From Linum tenue (lineage: Eukaryota > Streptophyta > Magnoliopsida > Malpighiales > Linaceae): a stretch of 64,000 nt of DNA. Each line of letters starts with the position of its first letter. The stretch's first letter is position 1. Under the pieces are notes generated by a model. It ran no database searches and had not been told where the DNA came from. It saw nothing but the letters and a program-made list of their open reading frames with translations. A program made the position numbers and the translations under genes. Location of the stretch: NCBI GenBank assembly GCA_946122785.1, contig CAMGYJ010000008.1:59006877-59070876 (forward strand), in the 5' to 3' direction. Shown here one piece after another: positions 51,898-63,356 of this stretch.

Positions 51898-54376
51898 ATG
51901 CCCTCCTTGCTTTCATGCTTCACATCATCACTAGAACCAACAGTAATAGCGGGGTTCACCTTGCAAGGCTTCTCTCCACTTGCATTCATAGCACCCGGTT
52001 CCATTTCCTTCACTTCCTCACTCCTAGGCTTAGGATCAATTCTAAGAGTAATTTCCTCATTTACATCAATTAATGCCTTGGCGGTGGCAAGGAAAGGGCG
52101 TCCTAGTATGAGTGGCATCTCAGAATCCTGTCTTATATCCAGGATCACAAAATCCGTCGGATAACATAATTTTTGCACTCTTACTAGCACCTCCTCCACT
52201 ATGCCCCTAGGACTAATGACAGAGCGATCGGCCAATGTGACACTAAGCCTCGCATTCTTTTCTTCACCTAGGTCTAGCCTCTTAAAAATCTTATATGGCA
52301 TCACATTTATGCTCGCCCCTAAGTCTGCCAAGGAATTTTCTATGTGATGAGAACCGATGCAAAGAGGTATAGTGAAACTACCTGGATTGGGTTGCTTCTT
52401 GGGAAACCTGTTGAGGATGAAGGCTGAGCACTCCACGCCTAGGGTGACATTGGCGAGGTTTTCGAACTTCGGCTTCTTAGAGAGAAGCCCCTTGAGGTAT
52501 TTTGAATACCTTGGCATGTGGGTCATTGCTTCAAGTAAGGGAATGTTGAGGTGGAGCTCTCGGAGCATCTTCATGAAGCTTCCACATTTCGCTTCCAATC
52601 TTTCCTTGTGCACCCTCGTGGGAAAAGGTAGGGGTGGCGTGTACTCGGCCACAGGTGGTGGCGCCGACAATGCCTTCCTTGCCACTCCTCTCTTTTCTCC
52701 CGAGGTTTCCTCTTCTTCCCCCTCGGGTAGAGGGTCTTCCTTCTCATTCAAATCTTTGGCAACGACCTCCGAGGCCACCTTCCCGCTCCTCAAGAAAATT
52801 GCATTGCACCCGGCTTGATCCTTGGGGTTGGCAATGGTTTGAGAGGTTAGGGCTCCCTTTGTTCTCTCGGTGAGGATCTCGGCAAGATTTCTAATTTGCA
52901 ATTCCAAGTTTTGGAGACTTTCTTGATGGCTTCGGAGTCCCGCCTCAACCAAGGTAAACTTGGATGTTGCCACATTCATTAATTGCTCAATCTTCTCGAA
53001 CTTCTGAGAGCTTGTACTCACAAAGGTGGTCACAAGGTCTTCAAGTTTAGAGAACTTGTCAACTTGTTATTGTTGTTGAAAACATTGACCGCCTTGTGTT
53101 TGGTATGGTTGTTGGAAGTTCAAGTTTTGGAATTGAGGCTTTTATTGGATGAATGTTGATCGAGGTTGATAGTTTCCTGTTGGACCTTGAAACCCGGGAG
53201 GTCTTGGATTGGCAGGGAAAGACCAAGCGAAGTTTGGATTATTGCGCCACCCGGGGTTGTATGTGTTGCTATAAGGGTTGTTCCCTCTAGCATTGACAAT
53301 AAAGCTCACTGGCTCGTCGGGGGTACTTGTCTCCTTCATCGCTTGGCAATCCGCAATTTCGTGATTGGTGCTCTAACACCAATTGCAAGACATCACCGCT
53401 CTCTTCCAATGCTTCTTGTCCTCAAGGATCACCTCGATTAATTTGTCCAGCTTTCCTTCAAGTAGAGCACTTGCTCCAACACTTCTTACTCCTCTTTCGG
53501 TGGTTCTCTTACCACTCCTCGTCAAACTCCAATCATATCATTTAAGGGCCATATATTCAAGCGATTCGGTGACTTGAGGAGGGGTCATCTTCATCAACCT
53601 CCCTGGGAAAAAAGAGTCCTCCAATAAAGTTTCTATAAGGAATTGCTCTTCGAACCCATGGTGAGGGCATTGGAGGAAGTAGTCCGAGAACCTTTCCCAT
53701 GCATCCCTCAATGTCTCATCCTCCTCTTGCTCGAAGTGAGTGATCTTCTTCCTCCACTCGGCCATCTTGGAAGGAGGACAATATCGGGTCATGAACTTGT
53801 TGAGTAAATCATTCCAAGAGGTGATGGATAGAGCTGGTCGGTTGTGGAGCCAATGGAGCACTTTCCCCGCATGAGAGTAGGGAAATAGCCTCAATTTTAA
53901 TGCCTCCGCGGAGACACCATTTATCTTCAAACTTCCCGCTAGCTCAAGAAACCTTTGGACATGCTCTCGTGGTGATTTATGAGCAAGCACGTGGTATAAG
54001 GAATTTTGTTGAATCATCGTCACGAGAGCAGATATCTGCCATCTCAAAGTTGTTGGCGGCCACGGGTGGATGTAAGATGGGAGATTAGATATCTGCCACC
54101 CGTGGAGCCATGTAATAGCCCATAGTCATTTGCTCTTCCTCGACTCTCGCTTCCACATTTGCATTCGGGGCTGGATTGGCAGCTTGAGGTTGATTTTCCG
54201 CCATCTCAACTTCAATTTCTCCTTCAACTCTTTCAAATTCGGGACCAACTTATTGTACCCTCCCTTCACTTCTCCTTCTTGCCTCCCGCTAGCTCCCTCT
54301 CTCGAGCTAAGAGTCGGAGAGTCCGGTTGATGTCCTCGTCCAGTGCTATTAAAGGTGCAGGATTGCTCCGGGTCAT
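51898..54376 (-). pseudogene. Element E gag-pro (older Athila subfamily)
   Basis: Start at 54376 (MTRSNPAPL) on the - strand. Capsid region in fragments (HVQRFLELAGSLKINGV, KFMTRYCPPSKMAEW, RDAWERFSDYFLQCPHHGFE), NPYSNTYNPGWRNNPNFAW after the knuckle, then an intact-looking 1.1-kb stretch with PLPFPTRVHKERLEA, protease loop SLADLGASINVMPYK and LILGRPFLATA. The frame runs into the B LTR at 51897. At least three frame breaks lie between 53040 and 54376. It differs clearly in sequence from B, C and D and is the host of the nest. Confidence 0.85.
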
Positions 54377-54502
54377 GCACCTCCCTACACACACTTAAAG
54401 AACACAACACGTCTAGCACAAGCAAACATTTCACAACTTAGCAAAACAAAAATTAAAAGCTAGATTAACACCAAACAAACTTTTCACTATAACGGACCCT
54501 TG

Positions 54503-54520
54503 TCCCCAGTAACGACGCCA
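54503..54520 (-). other. Element E primer-binding site (tRNA-Asp, diverged)
   Basis: - strand TGGCGTCGTTACTGGGGA, two substitutions from the site in A, C and D. Confidence 0.85.
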
Positions 54521-54526
54521 AAAACT

Positions 54527-56099
54527 TGACTCGCTCTGACTATTACAATAAAATCCCACCTATGCTCCAAGTATAAATCTTAGATCGGTGCAATATAGGG
54601 CAAGTATGTTTAAATATCTACACGGGCCGGTCCATGTACCGCTACTTTGACTGTTTGTAACATTATATAGCGAATTGGTTTTTGTGAAAAAAAGGTCTAA
54701 AACTAAATTTCTTTGCAAAGATAAAAATGGATTTGACTGTATTTAAGAAAGTTTCACCCGGGTGTTGCTCCCCCTAGCTAACAATTACGACTTGAAGAAT
54801 CGATCGAACGTGTGTCGTTAGGGGGGTCTAAGCTACTCTCTTAATCTCTAGGTTGAGGAATGGGATACGATCCAAGCCACTAACGTGACCCTCTCATCCT
54901 ATCGACTAAGGAATGGATAGACTTCACCCTCAAATTGAAGTTCGGACGGCCACCCACAACCAAACCCTAACTGCTTAATACGAAATAGGAGGTTTGCCCG
55001 TTAACTAACCTAGAATAGGAGGCATAGAATGCCCAAGGAAACCCATCTCTAATAGAGCATCATAGGTTAAGAAGGGTTCTCTCTAAACTAGCTTAGGAGG
55101 CATTGAATGCCCAAGGAAACCCAGCTCAAATTGAGCCTCTTTGGAAACAAAGGAGGTTTCCTCTCTAAACTAGCCTAGGAGGCATGAAATGCCCAAGAAC
55201 ACCCATCTCCAATGGATCTTCTTAACCTAAGGAGGTCTCCTCTCTAAGCTAGGTTAGAATGACAATTAGATTGATAGGCTTTCGCACAACACAATCATTT
55301 CTGAATAATACCTCCATATTCATATTAAAACACAACCACACACAAACCATTCAATTCATACAAGTATTTACATATTGTAGCTAGGGTTACAAAGATCCAA
55401 GTGAAAGAAAGGGACTACTCCATGCTAGGAGGAGGGAAAACACAAAAGAGGGAAAGGAAAACCATCATGAAGATAAAAGTCTTGCTCCTTGTGCTGAAGA
55501 AACCCAAATCCTTGCTTAGAGATGAAACACTAGCTTTTCCTCTTCTTTGGTTCGTCACTTTCTCACTCTAAAATCTGAAGAAGGATAAGTTTTTATCACA
55601 CTAGGTCTCTCTCCCCTTCCTTCTTTCTTTCATCTCATTTTAATTGAAATCGTGCCCAGTTCACGGCCTGAGTTCACGGCCATGAACATTGAAACGCGTC
55701 CGTGAACTCAGTGCTGAGACCAAATCGCATCGCTCTGCTGGCTCGGGTTCACGGTGTGTGGCCTATGTTCACGGTCTTAGCGACCGTGAACAGCCTGGCC
55801 GTCAGTAACCTGAAAACACGCTTTGGTCGCTCCTTGCTTGACGAGTTCTGGCTCCAGTTCACGGCCTTGTAAGACCATGAACTACAACGTCAGGCCGTGA
55901 ACATTTGCTGTTTCCTCCTCTTTGCCCGGTCTTTGCTCCTTTTCTTCCAACTTTCGACTCCGGGTTTGGTTTCACCTTTTAGGATTTGAAACATACGGAA
56001 ACACAGGAAACTTCGCGTAAAACAAACCTTTTTGGAGTGCAATTGCAACAAACGGTAAAGAGAACTGGGGATAAAAAGTGTACAATTAGGCCCAAATCA
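54527..56099 (-). repeat. Element E 5' LTR
   Basis: About 1573 bp; on the - strand TGATTTGGGCC to GAGCGAGTCA. Same family as 1-1409. Contains GTTCACGG / CCGTGAAC hairpin motifs at about 55660-55910 and a diverged minisatellite of AGGAGGCAT(A/T)GAATGCCCAAG units at about 55015-55200. Confidence 0.82.
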
Positions 56100-57281
56100 T
56101 GTAATATTCACTGCAGTCTTGTGCATTATAATTTTTCGTAAACCATTGGCAGTTGGTCGGGCCTGCCAAACAATTCCTCTATTTAGATTTCAATTAATTA
56201 AAGACGCAAGTAATGAAAAAGTGGGAACATTGTTCCTTACGAAAATGTCGCTTACAATTTCCCTGTTCATAAAGGTAGTATTCCATGTTGGCATGTGCAT
56301 TATAATTTGTCGTAAACCCTTGGAAGTTGGCCGGGCTGGCCAAAAAATTCCTTTATTTAGATTATCAAATATACATTTTATTATATTAATGTACATTAAA
56401 CCCTTTTTGTTTTCAGCTCAATTACTTATTCTATTATAGTTTCTTATGTATTATAGTTACGTACATTAAATATCAATTAGATATTTCTTAGGAAAAATCG
56501 TTCTATTATAGATATTTGCTTCAATTATTTTAACGTTTTCCTACCTTGGTTTTATTATTAGATCACATAATATGAAATATTTACGTAACACTATTCTACA
56601 CCTTTTAAAATATTTTATAATATTAGTCACTTTTAAACAACACGTAGTACTTTTCGTAAATTATTTTTTTTGTTAGACCACACATTACGAAAGATTTATG
56701 TAACATTGTTCTATAACTGTTGAGTACATTAACATGTAACACATAGTACTTTTCGTAAATTATTTTTTTGTTAGACCACACATTACGAAAGATTAATGTA
56801 ACACTGTTCTATAACAATTAAGTACATTAAAATGCAATATGTAAAGCTTATAGAGAGATATTATTAGATCACACATTATCAAATGTTTATGTAACACTAT
56901 TCTATAACTTTTTAAACATTCGCTATTTTTTAGATAACATTTCGATCAAATGGGGTACTTTTGATAGATTTCTTTATTAGACCACAAATTACGAAAGATT
57001 TACTAACATTATTCTATAATAGTTACGTAGATTAAAGTGCATTGCATAATGTCTATGGGGAATATTTCTTATGTATCAATTAAACAAACGTATTATGTAA
57101 GTCTTCCGTAATGATTAATACATTACGTTAAACTTTTGAAGGGATGATTATTTCTTATGCATCAATTAAACACACTTATTATGTAAGTCTTTTGTAATAT
57201 AATTTTGAACTAAAATTCATTCAATATTAACTAAACCATTGACTAATTCATCAATTGAAATTACACAAAGTTTCTATAATA
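56100..57281. repeat. AT-rich tandem-repeat region
   Basis: Two classes. First, a unit with CATTATAATTT..CGTAAACC and GGCC(T/G)GGC at 56123 and 56298 (period about 175). Second, at least five diverged units of TTAGACCACACATTACGAAAGATTTATGTAACA at about 56560, 56675, 56775, 56865 and 56970, two of them near-identical at about 103-bp spacing. No coding; possibly the subterminal region of an unidentified DNA transposon. Confidence 0.6.
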
Positions 57282-58289
57282 TCATTTTTTACATAACATA
57301 TAATTAAGTTCAGTTTTTTCACCATGACATAAATGGGGTACTTTCGATTCTCCGCCGGTTATCCCAACCAACCCGTTCTCTCTCCTGCCCTGTTTCACGG
57401 AAACGAGACAGAGCTCCGGCGTACTTGTCGACGGAGGAACTCGGTCGCCGTTAGCCTGATCGATCGCTTCTCCACGACTCTCCTCTGTTCCTTCAATGGC
57501 AACGGGCGCGTTGCTTGTCGCGTCGTGCGCCGGCGTCGCCTCTTCGTTGACGGCAGAACTGCCAAAGTCGCCACTCTGTTTTGGCGGCATAAAACAGGGG
57601 TCGGGTATGACAGTGGGTTTTGGTTTTGGTAATGCTTTCTGGAGCTTCCGAAAGCTCAGAAAATTGAACCCCATTAGTCTCTGAACCCATAACCGAGCTT
57701 GAGATTCTTGTCCCATGTTTTGATTCTCCTCCATCTGCTTCTGGTCGTTTTAAATGTCGTCCGGCGAAAGGGGTACCAGAACGATCTTCCTGCCGTGATG
57801 CTCAAACTTGTAGCGATTGGTTCGACCATCATGTGTGACCTTACGATCGAACTTCCAAGGTCTTCCCAACATCATATGAACATAATTCATTGGCACAACG
57901 TCACAAACTACCTCGTCTTCGTAACTGCCGATTTGAAAACGAACCATTGCTTGCTTTGTGATATTAATCGTGTCGTGTTCGTTGAGCTAGCTGAGATGGT
58001 AAGGCTCTGTATGCATGTGCGTTGTTAATCCAAGCTTTTGGACAGCGTATAAGCTGACAACGTTTGCACAAGAGCGTCCATTGATCACAAGCGACAATAA
58101 CTTTCCATTTACAATGCATCTGCTGTGAAATAAGTTATCTCTCTGCTCGTCGGATTCTCGATGTTGAACTCGAGCTGCTGGCCGCTTCTCTTCGCCACGA
58201 AATTTCAGATTCTTGGCCTCTACACTGCTCTCCACCATCTCTTTTTGTAGGACCAAAAAATTCAAGTAGAAACAGCAGCTGCAAGACAC
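57282..58289 (-). pseudogene. Ty3/Gypsy protease fragment with mutated active site
   Basis: - strand: QRDNLFHSRCIVNGKLLSLV, then INGRSCANVVS in the active-site position, where chromovirus-like elements have a D-G-G/S loop; here the catalytic Asp reads Asn. After a frameshift near 57970 it continues IGSYEDEVVCDVVPM, then LGRPWKFDRKVTHDGRTNRY and VLVPLSP. A linker region follows to about 57282. No gag precedes it and no RT follows. Clearly defunct. Confidence 0.75.
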
Positions 58290-58402
58290 GAATAGGGCTG
58301 CTCAAAACAAGGGCTGCTTCTCCTTGTTTTCCCTCGAATTCTGCTTGACTCCTTGTACGAAACAGCAGGTTTCTGCTCTTCTTTGCCCTTGTGTAAAACC
58401 GG

Positions 58403-58414
58403 GCTCTGATACCA
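58403..58414 (-). other. tRNA-iMet primer-binding site of the 57-59 kb Gypsy remnant
   Basis: - strand TGGTATCAGAGC, only about 115 bases upstream of the protease region, so gag has been deleted. Confidence 0.75.
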
Positions 58415-59389
58415 CTTAATACGACCCTGGAGGGTGTATTTTTATCAAAGTAACGCAGCAACGACTCAATCGAAGAACCGATTGAGCTCGAATCAAGAAC
58501 TAAGCCCTCTTAATACGAACTTGGGATAAAACGGAACCAACGGACAATTCCACATCTGGGGAAAGCTAGTATGGTATAAAAGGGTAGTTGCTCGACCACG
58601 ATTGAAGGGACTATTCAATCGATACAAAGCTAAGCAAGTTTGGAATCCACCAAACCCAAAACAAGTTCGCAAACTTGCAAAACCAAACGGTTTCTTTTCT
58701 ATTCAATCAACTCTGAACTTTACAACGAAATAAAACGGTATTTAAAGGCAAATAAAATCTAATACAATCCTAATAGAACTAGGCAAAAATTAAGGTAAAA
58801 GTCTACACTAAAAAGAACACAAAATTCGGGTTTAAACTTCCTTTCTTGAAGCACAAGTAAGCTGCCAGCAAACAGTCAAAAGGAAGCTTTTGTACTAACT
58901 TCACGCCTTTTGTTCGAGGCCTTCAAGAGGTCCTATTCTTCATCCAATTCCTTCCATTTGTTCACAAACATACCTAGTTTCATGTTGAGGAAGCCTTTGG
59001 ACTTGAATCAGATCCATACTCCTTGAATTAAGCTCCAAAGTAGGCTTCACAAAACAGTTTCCAGACTTCACAAAAAAGTAGGCTTCGCAAATGAAGGGGG
59101 ATTCATCCCACCATTGGTTCTTCTTCCGAACTCAATAAAATTTATGTTATCATAAGGAATCCATCAAAGGTTCCAAAAATTTAGATTTGGACATAGAAGG
59201 ATCAAATTATATCCTATAGGGGAATACAAACTGTTGTAGCATGTTGTATAATAGTGATATAGTAGTCCTTTACTTACCAGGTCACAACTCTCGAAACTGA
59301 AGTCTTTTGCACATATTTACCTTGAACCATCTTTGCTTTGTCAAAGTAGATCCCTGCTTCCATGGGCACCCATTTCATCGAGGCTTAGT
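58415..59389 (-). repeat. Probable LTR of the Gypsy remnant (outer end undefined)
   Basis: Lies immediately upstream (- strand) of the primer site. No coding. No second LTR copy in the window to fix its boundary. Confidence 0.4.
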
Positions 59390-60066
59390 TGAGTATCTTA
59401 CTCGCTAAAACTACTATTCCAATCTATGGCCAAGTGCAACCAAAGACTGGAAAGCAGTATAGTGGAAGTTCAGTTTTAATTGTTAACCTAGTGTTGCTAA
59501 GTCTACTATTACTCGGTAAATTATATGTTATATAGCAAATAGGTTATAATGGCAATTACTAGAACTAACGAAATAAAGCAACTAAAATGGTTCGATTTTA
59601 GATATCAGAAAATAATCAAGCTATGTTCCCCCCGGTCTTTAGTTAGGCCGATGTTGTTTAGTTCCTAATTCATTTCACTCTACACTTTTACTGTGAAAAT
59701 TTCAGAATAAGTTTGGAATCATGATTAAAGTAGACTGAAACCCTTTGAACGGACCACCCAGAGGGAGATTATCCTCAATCGGAATAGAATAGCAAGGGAA
59801 TACAGAAAAGAGTGCCACTACTAGATTAAAACTCAGTACAAAGCAGTGACACTAATCACTATTCGCGCAATTGATTCACTACCACCAATTGAAGACACTA
59901 TATCAACCTAATCAGGTATTCCTTCTCCTAGGTTGAAGCAGTAATTGAAGAATGTGATCAAGAATGAAACAATTTCATGAATAAAACTTCAATTAGAGAT
60001 ATAGTATGATCAAGTTTAAAAAACCAAAGATCAAGCAACTTTCATTCCTAACACAGAGAACTAGGG
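59390..60066 (-). repeat. Athila LTR fragment, diverged
   Basis: The complement carries the block order of the A/B LTR 3' half (CTAGTTCTCTGTGTTAGGA, the TTGATCACATTCTTCAATTA region, ATTCACTAC..CAATT, AACTAAAGACCGGGGGGA). No primer site or coding follows on the left, so it is an LTR fragment only. Confidence 0.55.
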
Positions 60067-60125
60067 ATGACAATCAAACTCATGCCCACATGTATCCGAC
60101 CGCCCCCCACCCAGTCAACGCGGGG

Positions 60126-61650
60126 TGAAACATCCCACTACTTTGAACATGAAAAGAGATATTTCTAGCTCGGGGTATAATAAAAAACATCAAATAACAC
60201 AACTTTAAATAAAATACCAATCTCAAATATCTTAATATCTCAAAGCGAAGCCCTAAACACGTGGTTAAAACTTAAATCATACTCTTAAAAGAAAGAAAAA
60301 AAAATGAATCTCCAGTCTTAAACTCATAACCAGAAAGTTTTAATAACTTAAGGAGTTCTTCGATGCTTACTCTTAACACTTGGCTCAACATCCCTCAGCG
60401 ATGGTGGTATTGAGCTCCTCTAGCTTGCTGATCGCGGACTGGCTGGTGATGATCTACTCCTCTACGATCTGGTGAGTGAGTTGGGGTCAGTCTACGCCCT
60501 TACGTTTGAAATCTCTAGTACTTCTTACTTAAGAACTTAAGTTAAATGGTGGATGATACTTCCACTCTTTAAAATTTATTCTTAAAGCTCAAATCTCAAC
60601 TTAAATATTTGACTGACACTGGGATCCCTCACTAGCTAGTTCGGTTGCCAACTCATACGTATGAGAAGCCGTACAGGCTTTTCTTAAACTTAAACTTAGT
60701 TAGGAAAGTCGTAATGATTCATCCCCCTAACATCTTAAACTAATCGTGGTGGCTCTTCACCACGATTCTCAAGAGCATAGTTGCTGCTCATCTTAAAATA
60801 TCTCGAGAGCATAAATGATGCTCATCTCAAAAACTCGGACTGGCACTAGTGACTAAAACTCTTAAAATGACTCCACCTTTTGAAGGTGAAGTACTACTTA
60901 AAAGGAAACTTGTTTCTTAAACCTTAACAACAACTCATAAATATAAAGGTTTAAAGTAAACAATAACTCATACATAATCGCTTCAAGCAAAGCTCAAACC
61001 ACACACATATCACAAACACAATCAAGCAGTAACAATAAATTCATCAAAATACTTAAAGCTCGTAATACTTGAAAGAACACGTAAGGCTTAGAATTTGCCC
61101 CCTTCACACTCACCATGAAAAGATGGCTTCTCGATTCCTTACTCGAAGAAATCCCTCCTAGCCGAATTATCTCGGTGAACGTATTAATAAGAAGGCCATC
61201 TCCTTAGTCGACCTTTCTCGATTGAAAATTCCCTTTTGAATCACTAGAACATAATATCCTAAAAATCCAGTCCCCAAGCGTCGTTCCAAAGGTCCCTTAA
61301 TCGCCTTTAAAAGTTTTCTAGAATTAATCGCTTCAAACCGACCATTTTTCCTAATTATTTTTGTCTTGGGTGAATTTTTCACCTAACTTGAACAATCTTA
61401 AAAATTTGGATACATATTTTTCCATGTCAATCATGAGCACGTATATCCTGGAAAATTATCAAACCCTTAAAAACCCCTCAGAAAGATTTTTATTTAATTA
61501 AAATATAATTCAAAAAATTTCTAAAAATAGAAATACATCTTCATAAACTCCAAATTAAATTATAGCCATCTCCTAGAACTCCCACAATTTATAAAATTGT
61601 TAAATCCAGAAACAAACATCCATGAATAACCGCGGAGATTAAGCATCCAT
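60126..61650 (-). repeat. Element F 3' LTR (Gypsy)
   Basis: Matches 63357 onward (TGAAACATCCCACTACTTTG, then TAAATAAAATACCAAT and CTCAAAGCGAAGCCCTAAAC) until the window end stops the comparison. The inner boundary is estimated just beyond the PPT-like CAAAGGGACTAAG (- strand, about 61660); approximate. Confidence 0.7.
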
Positions 61651-61654
61651 GAAT

Positions 61655-63145
61655 AAGTTTCTTAGTCCCTTTGAACAATGAAGTGCCCTTTCCGTCTATC
61701 TCCAGACTAACCTCCTTCTTGTAGCAGTCCACCTTCGCTCTATTCTTTGATAGTTAATCCATACCGAAGATAACATCGAACACGTCGAAGGGTAGTAGAA
61801 TCAAGTTTGCCTCAAATTCGTGCCCCGCAACGGTGATAAGACAACCCCGAATGACTGAGTCTAATGTAAGGGTATCCCCCTCTGGGGTTCTTACCCCTAA
61901 ATTCTGCCCCAACCTCACAAATGGAATTCCTAAGGTTCTAGCAAACTTGCTAGAAATGAAAGAGTGTGTGGAACCGGAATCAAACAATACAAAAGCAGGC
62001 TGCTGGTAAAGTGAGATCATACCATTCACCACATCAGGTGCATCGTCAGCTTCTTCTCTCCTCATGCAAAACAGTCTTGGTTGCCCAAATGCTTGAGATC
62101 CTTGCCCTCGATCTCACTCATTGCGGTTGAACTGCCCTGCATTACCTCCCTACTAGTGATAGGACCGGTTTGGCTAGTAGCCAAACTGCTTTCCGGTCTG
62201 AGTTCTTCCTACTCCGCCCCGGACTGATTGTTTGGAATGGGCTCTCCATTGCCCTCCTCTCCTAGGTCAATCTCTAGCATAGTGTCCCGACTTGTTGCAG
62301 TGATAGCAGATGCCTCCCAGGTGCACCTTACACTCTCCCGGGTGAGTTCTCCGACACTGGTTGCATGGGTCCCGATGAATGTAGGTCGACCTTGATCTGG
62401 TTGAGCCGGCCTGACTCTGGGTATAGTAGCTCTGGGATGGTCTCCTTCTCTGTCGACTCGGCTTTCCTGACCCATCAAACAGGCTAGCAGCCTTTCTCTT
62501 GTTCCCTTCTTGTTGCATCCCCTCCTCGTGCAGAGTTGTATCCACCCTCTCCATCCGAAGAGCTGCCTGATAGATCTCTTCCCTGTTGTTACAACTCAGT
62601 ATACTCAGCTGGCGCCTAAAAGCAGGTTTCAGGCTCTTCAGGTAATGGGTGCGTTGAGCTGATACATCCTGAAATTGAGGCCCTCCATAGTTAAGTAGCT
62701 TGTCAAACCTGGCCGTGTAATTAGTCACGCTTTTCCTGCCTTCACTGCCCTACATCTGCCTGATTAACAAAAATTCCCTCTGCTTCCCGATCCGGTAGGC
62801 CTCTGGTATGAAGTGGTCTTCGAATAGCTGCACGACCTCTGGCCAACTGATGGCTGGTGGGTCCTCTCGACTAGCTCTGGTTGGGTAGTCCACCAGTTGT
62901 ATGCAGCATCATGCAGCAAGGACACTATCAGCAGTACTCTGTCCTCGTCATCAGCCCTCATCTCGATCAGAGTAAGAGTGACCTTGGCTAGCCACTGCTC
63001 TACTTTCATAGGGTCCATTGAGCGCTCCCCCCCCCCCCCCCCTTAAAATCTTCCACCTTTCTCTTCCGGAAAGCTACATAGTCTGGTGGAGGTCTCATTG
63101 GTGGTGGCACAGGTGGTGTGGGATTCACCCAACACTTGCACTGTA
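61655..63145 (-). pseudogene. Element F gag-pro (Gypsy), no pol
   Basis: - strand: a proline-rich N-terminus (PPPMRPPPDYVAF near 63100), MDPMKVEQWLAKVTLTLIEM, DAAYNWW, then YTARFDKLLNYGGPQFQDVS, a zinc knuckle CYHCNKSGHYARD (near 62270-62310), and a protease with the intact loop FVLFDSGSTHSFIS and DVIFGMD. Frameshifts lie near 62740, 62260 and 62080. The frame decays just after the protease and the LTR begins; RT, RNase H and integrase are absent. A 16-C run at 63027-63042 interrupts the gag N-terminus and its length may be unreliable. Confidence 0.8.
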
Positions 63146-63338
63146 GACACATAGGGTCTCGTTAGAATTCAGTTATTTCTTCCTTAATATGGTTTAGAGT
63201 AGACTGGAGATTCTAAATTCTTAAAAGAAATTCTTGACTTGTTTGGGCAAACTTTGACTTGAAATCTTTAAAAACAAAATCTTTAAAAATGGAGACCGAT
63301 ATTCTAGTATTCCTTGGGGCCCAAGAAACAGAGAAAGA

Positions 63339-63353
63339 CCGGCTCTGATACCA
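63339..63353 (-). other. Element F primer-binding site (tRNA-iMet)
   Basis: - strand TGGTATCAGAGCCGG, three bases from the LTR edge at 63357. Confidence 0.85.
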
Positions 63354-63356
63354 AAA

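Noticed and set aside
63027..63042. C-homopolymer as a functional element
   Set aside because: A 16-base C run (and G runs at 29979 and 46442) is prone to sequencing and slippage error; not interpreted beyond the PPT context.
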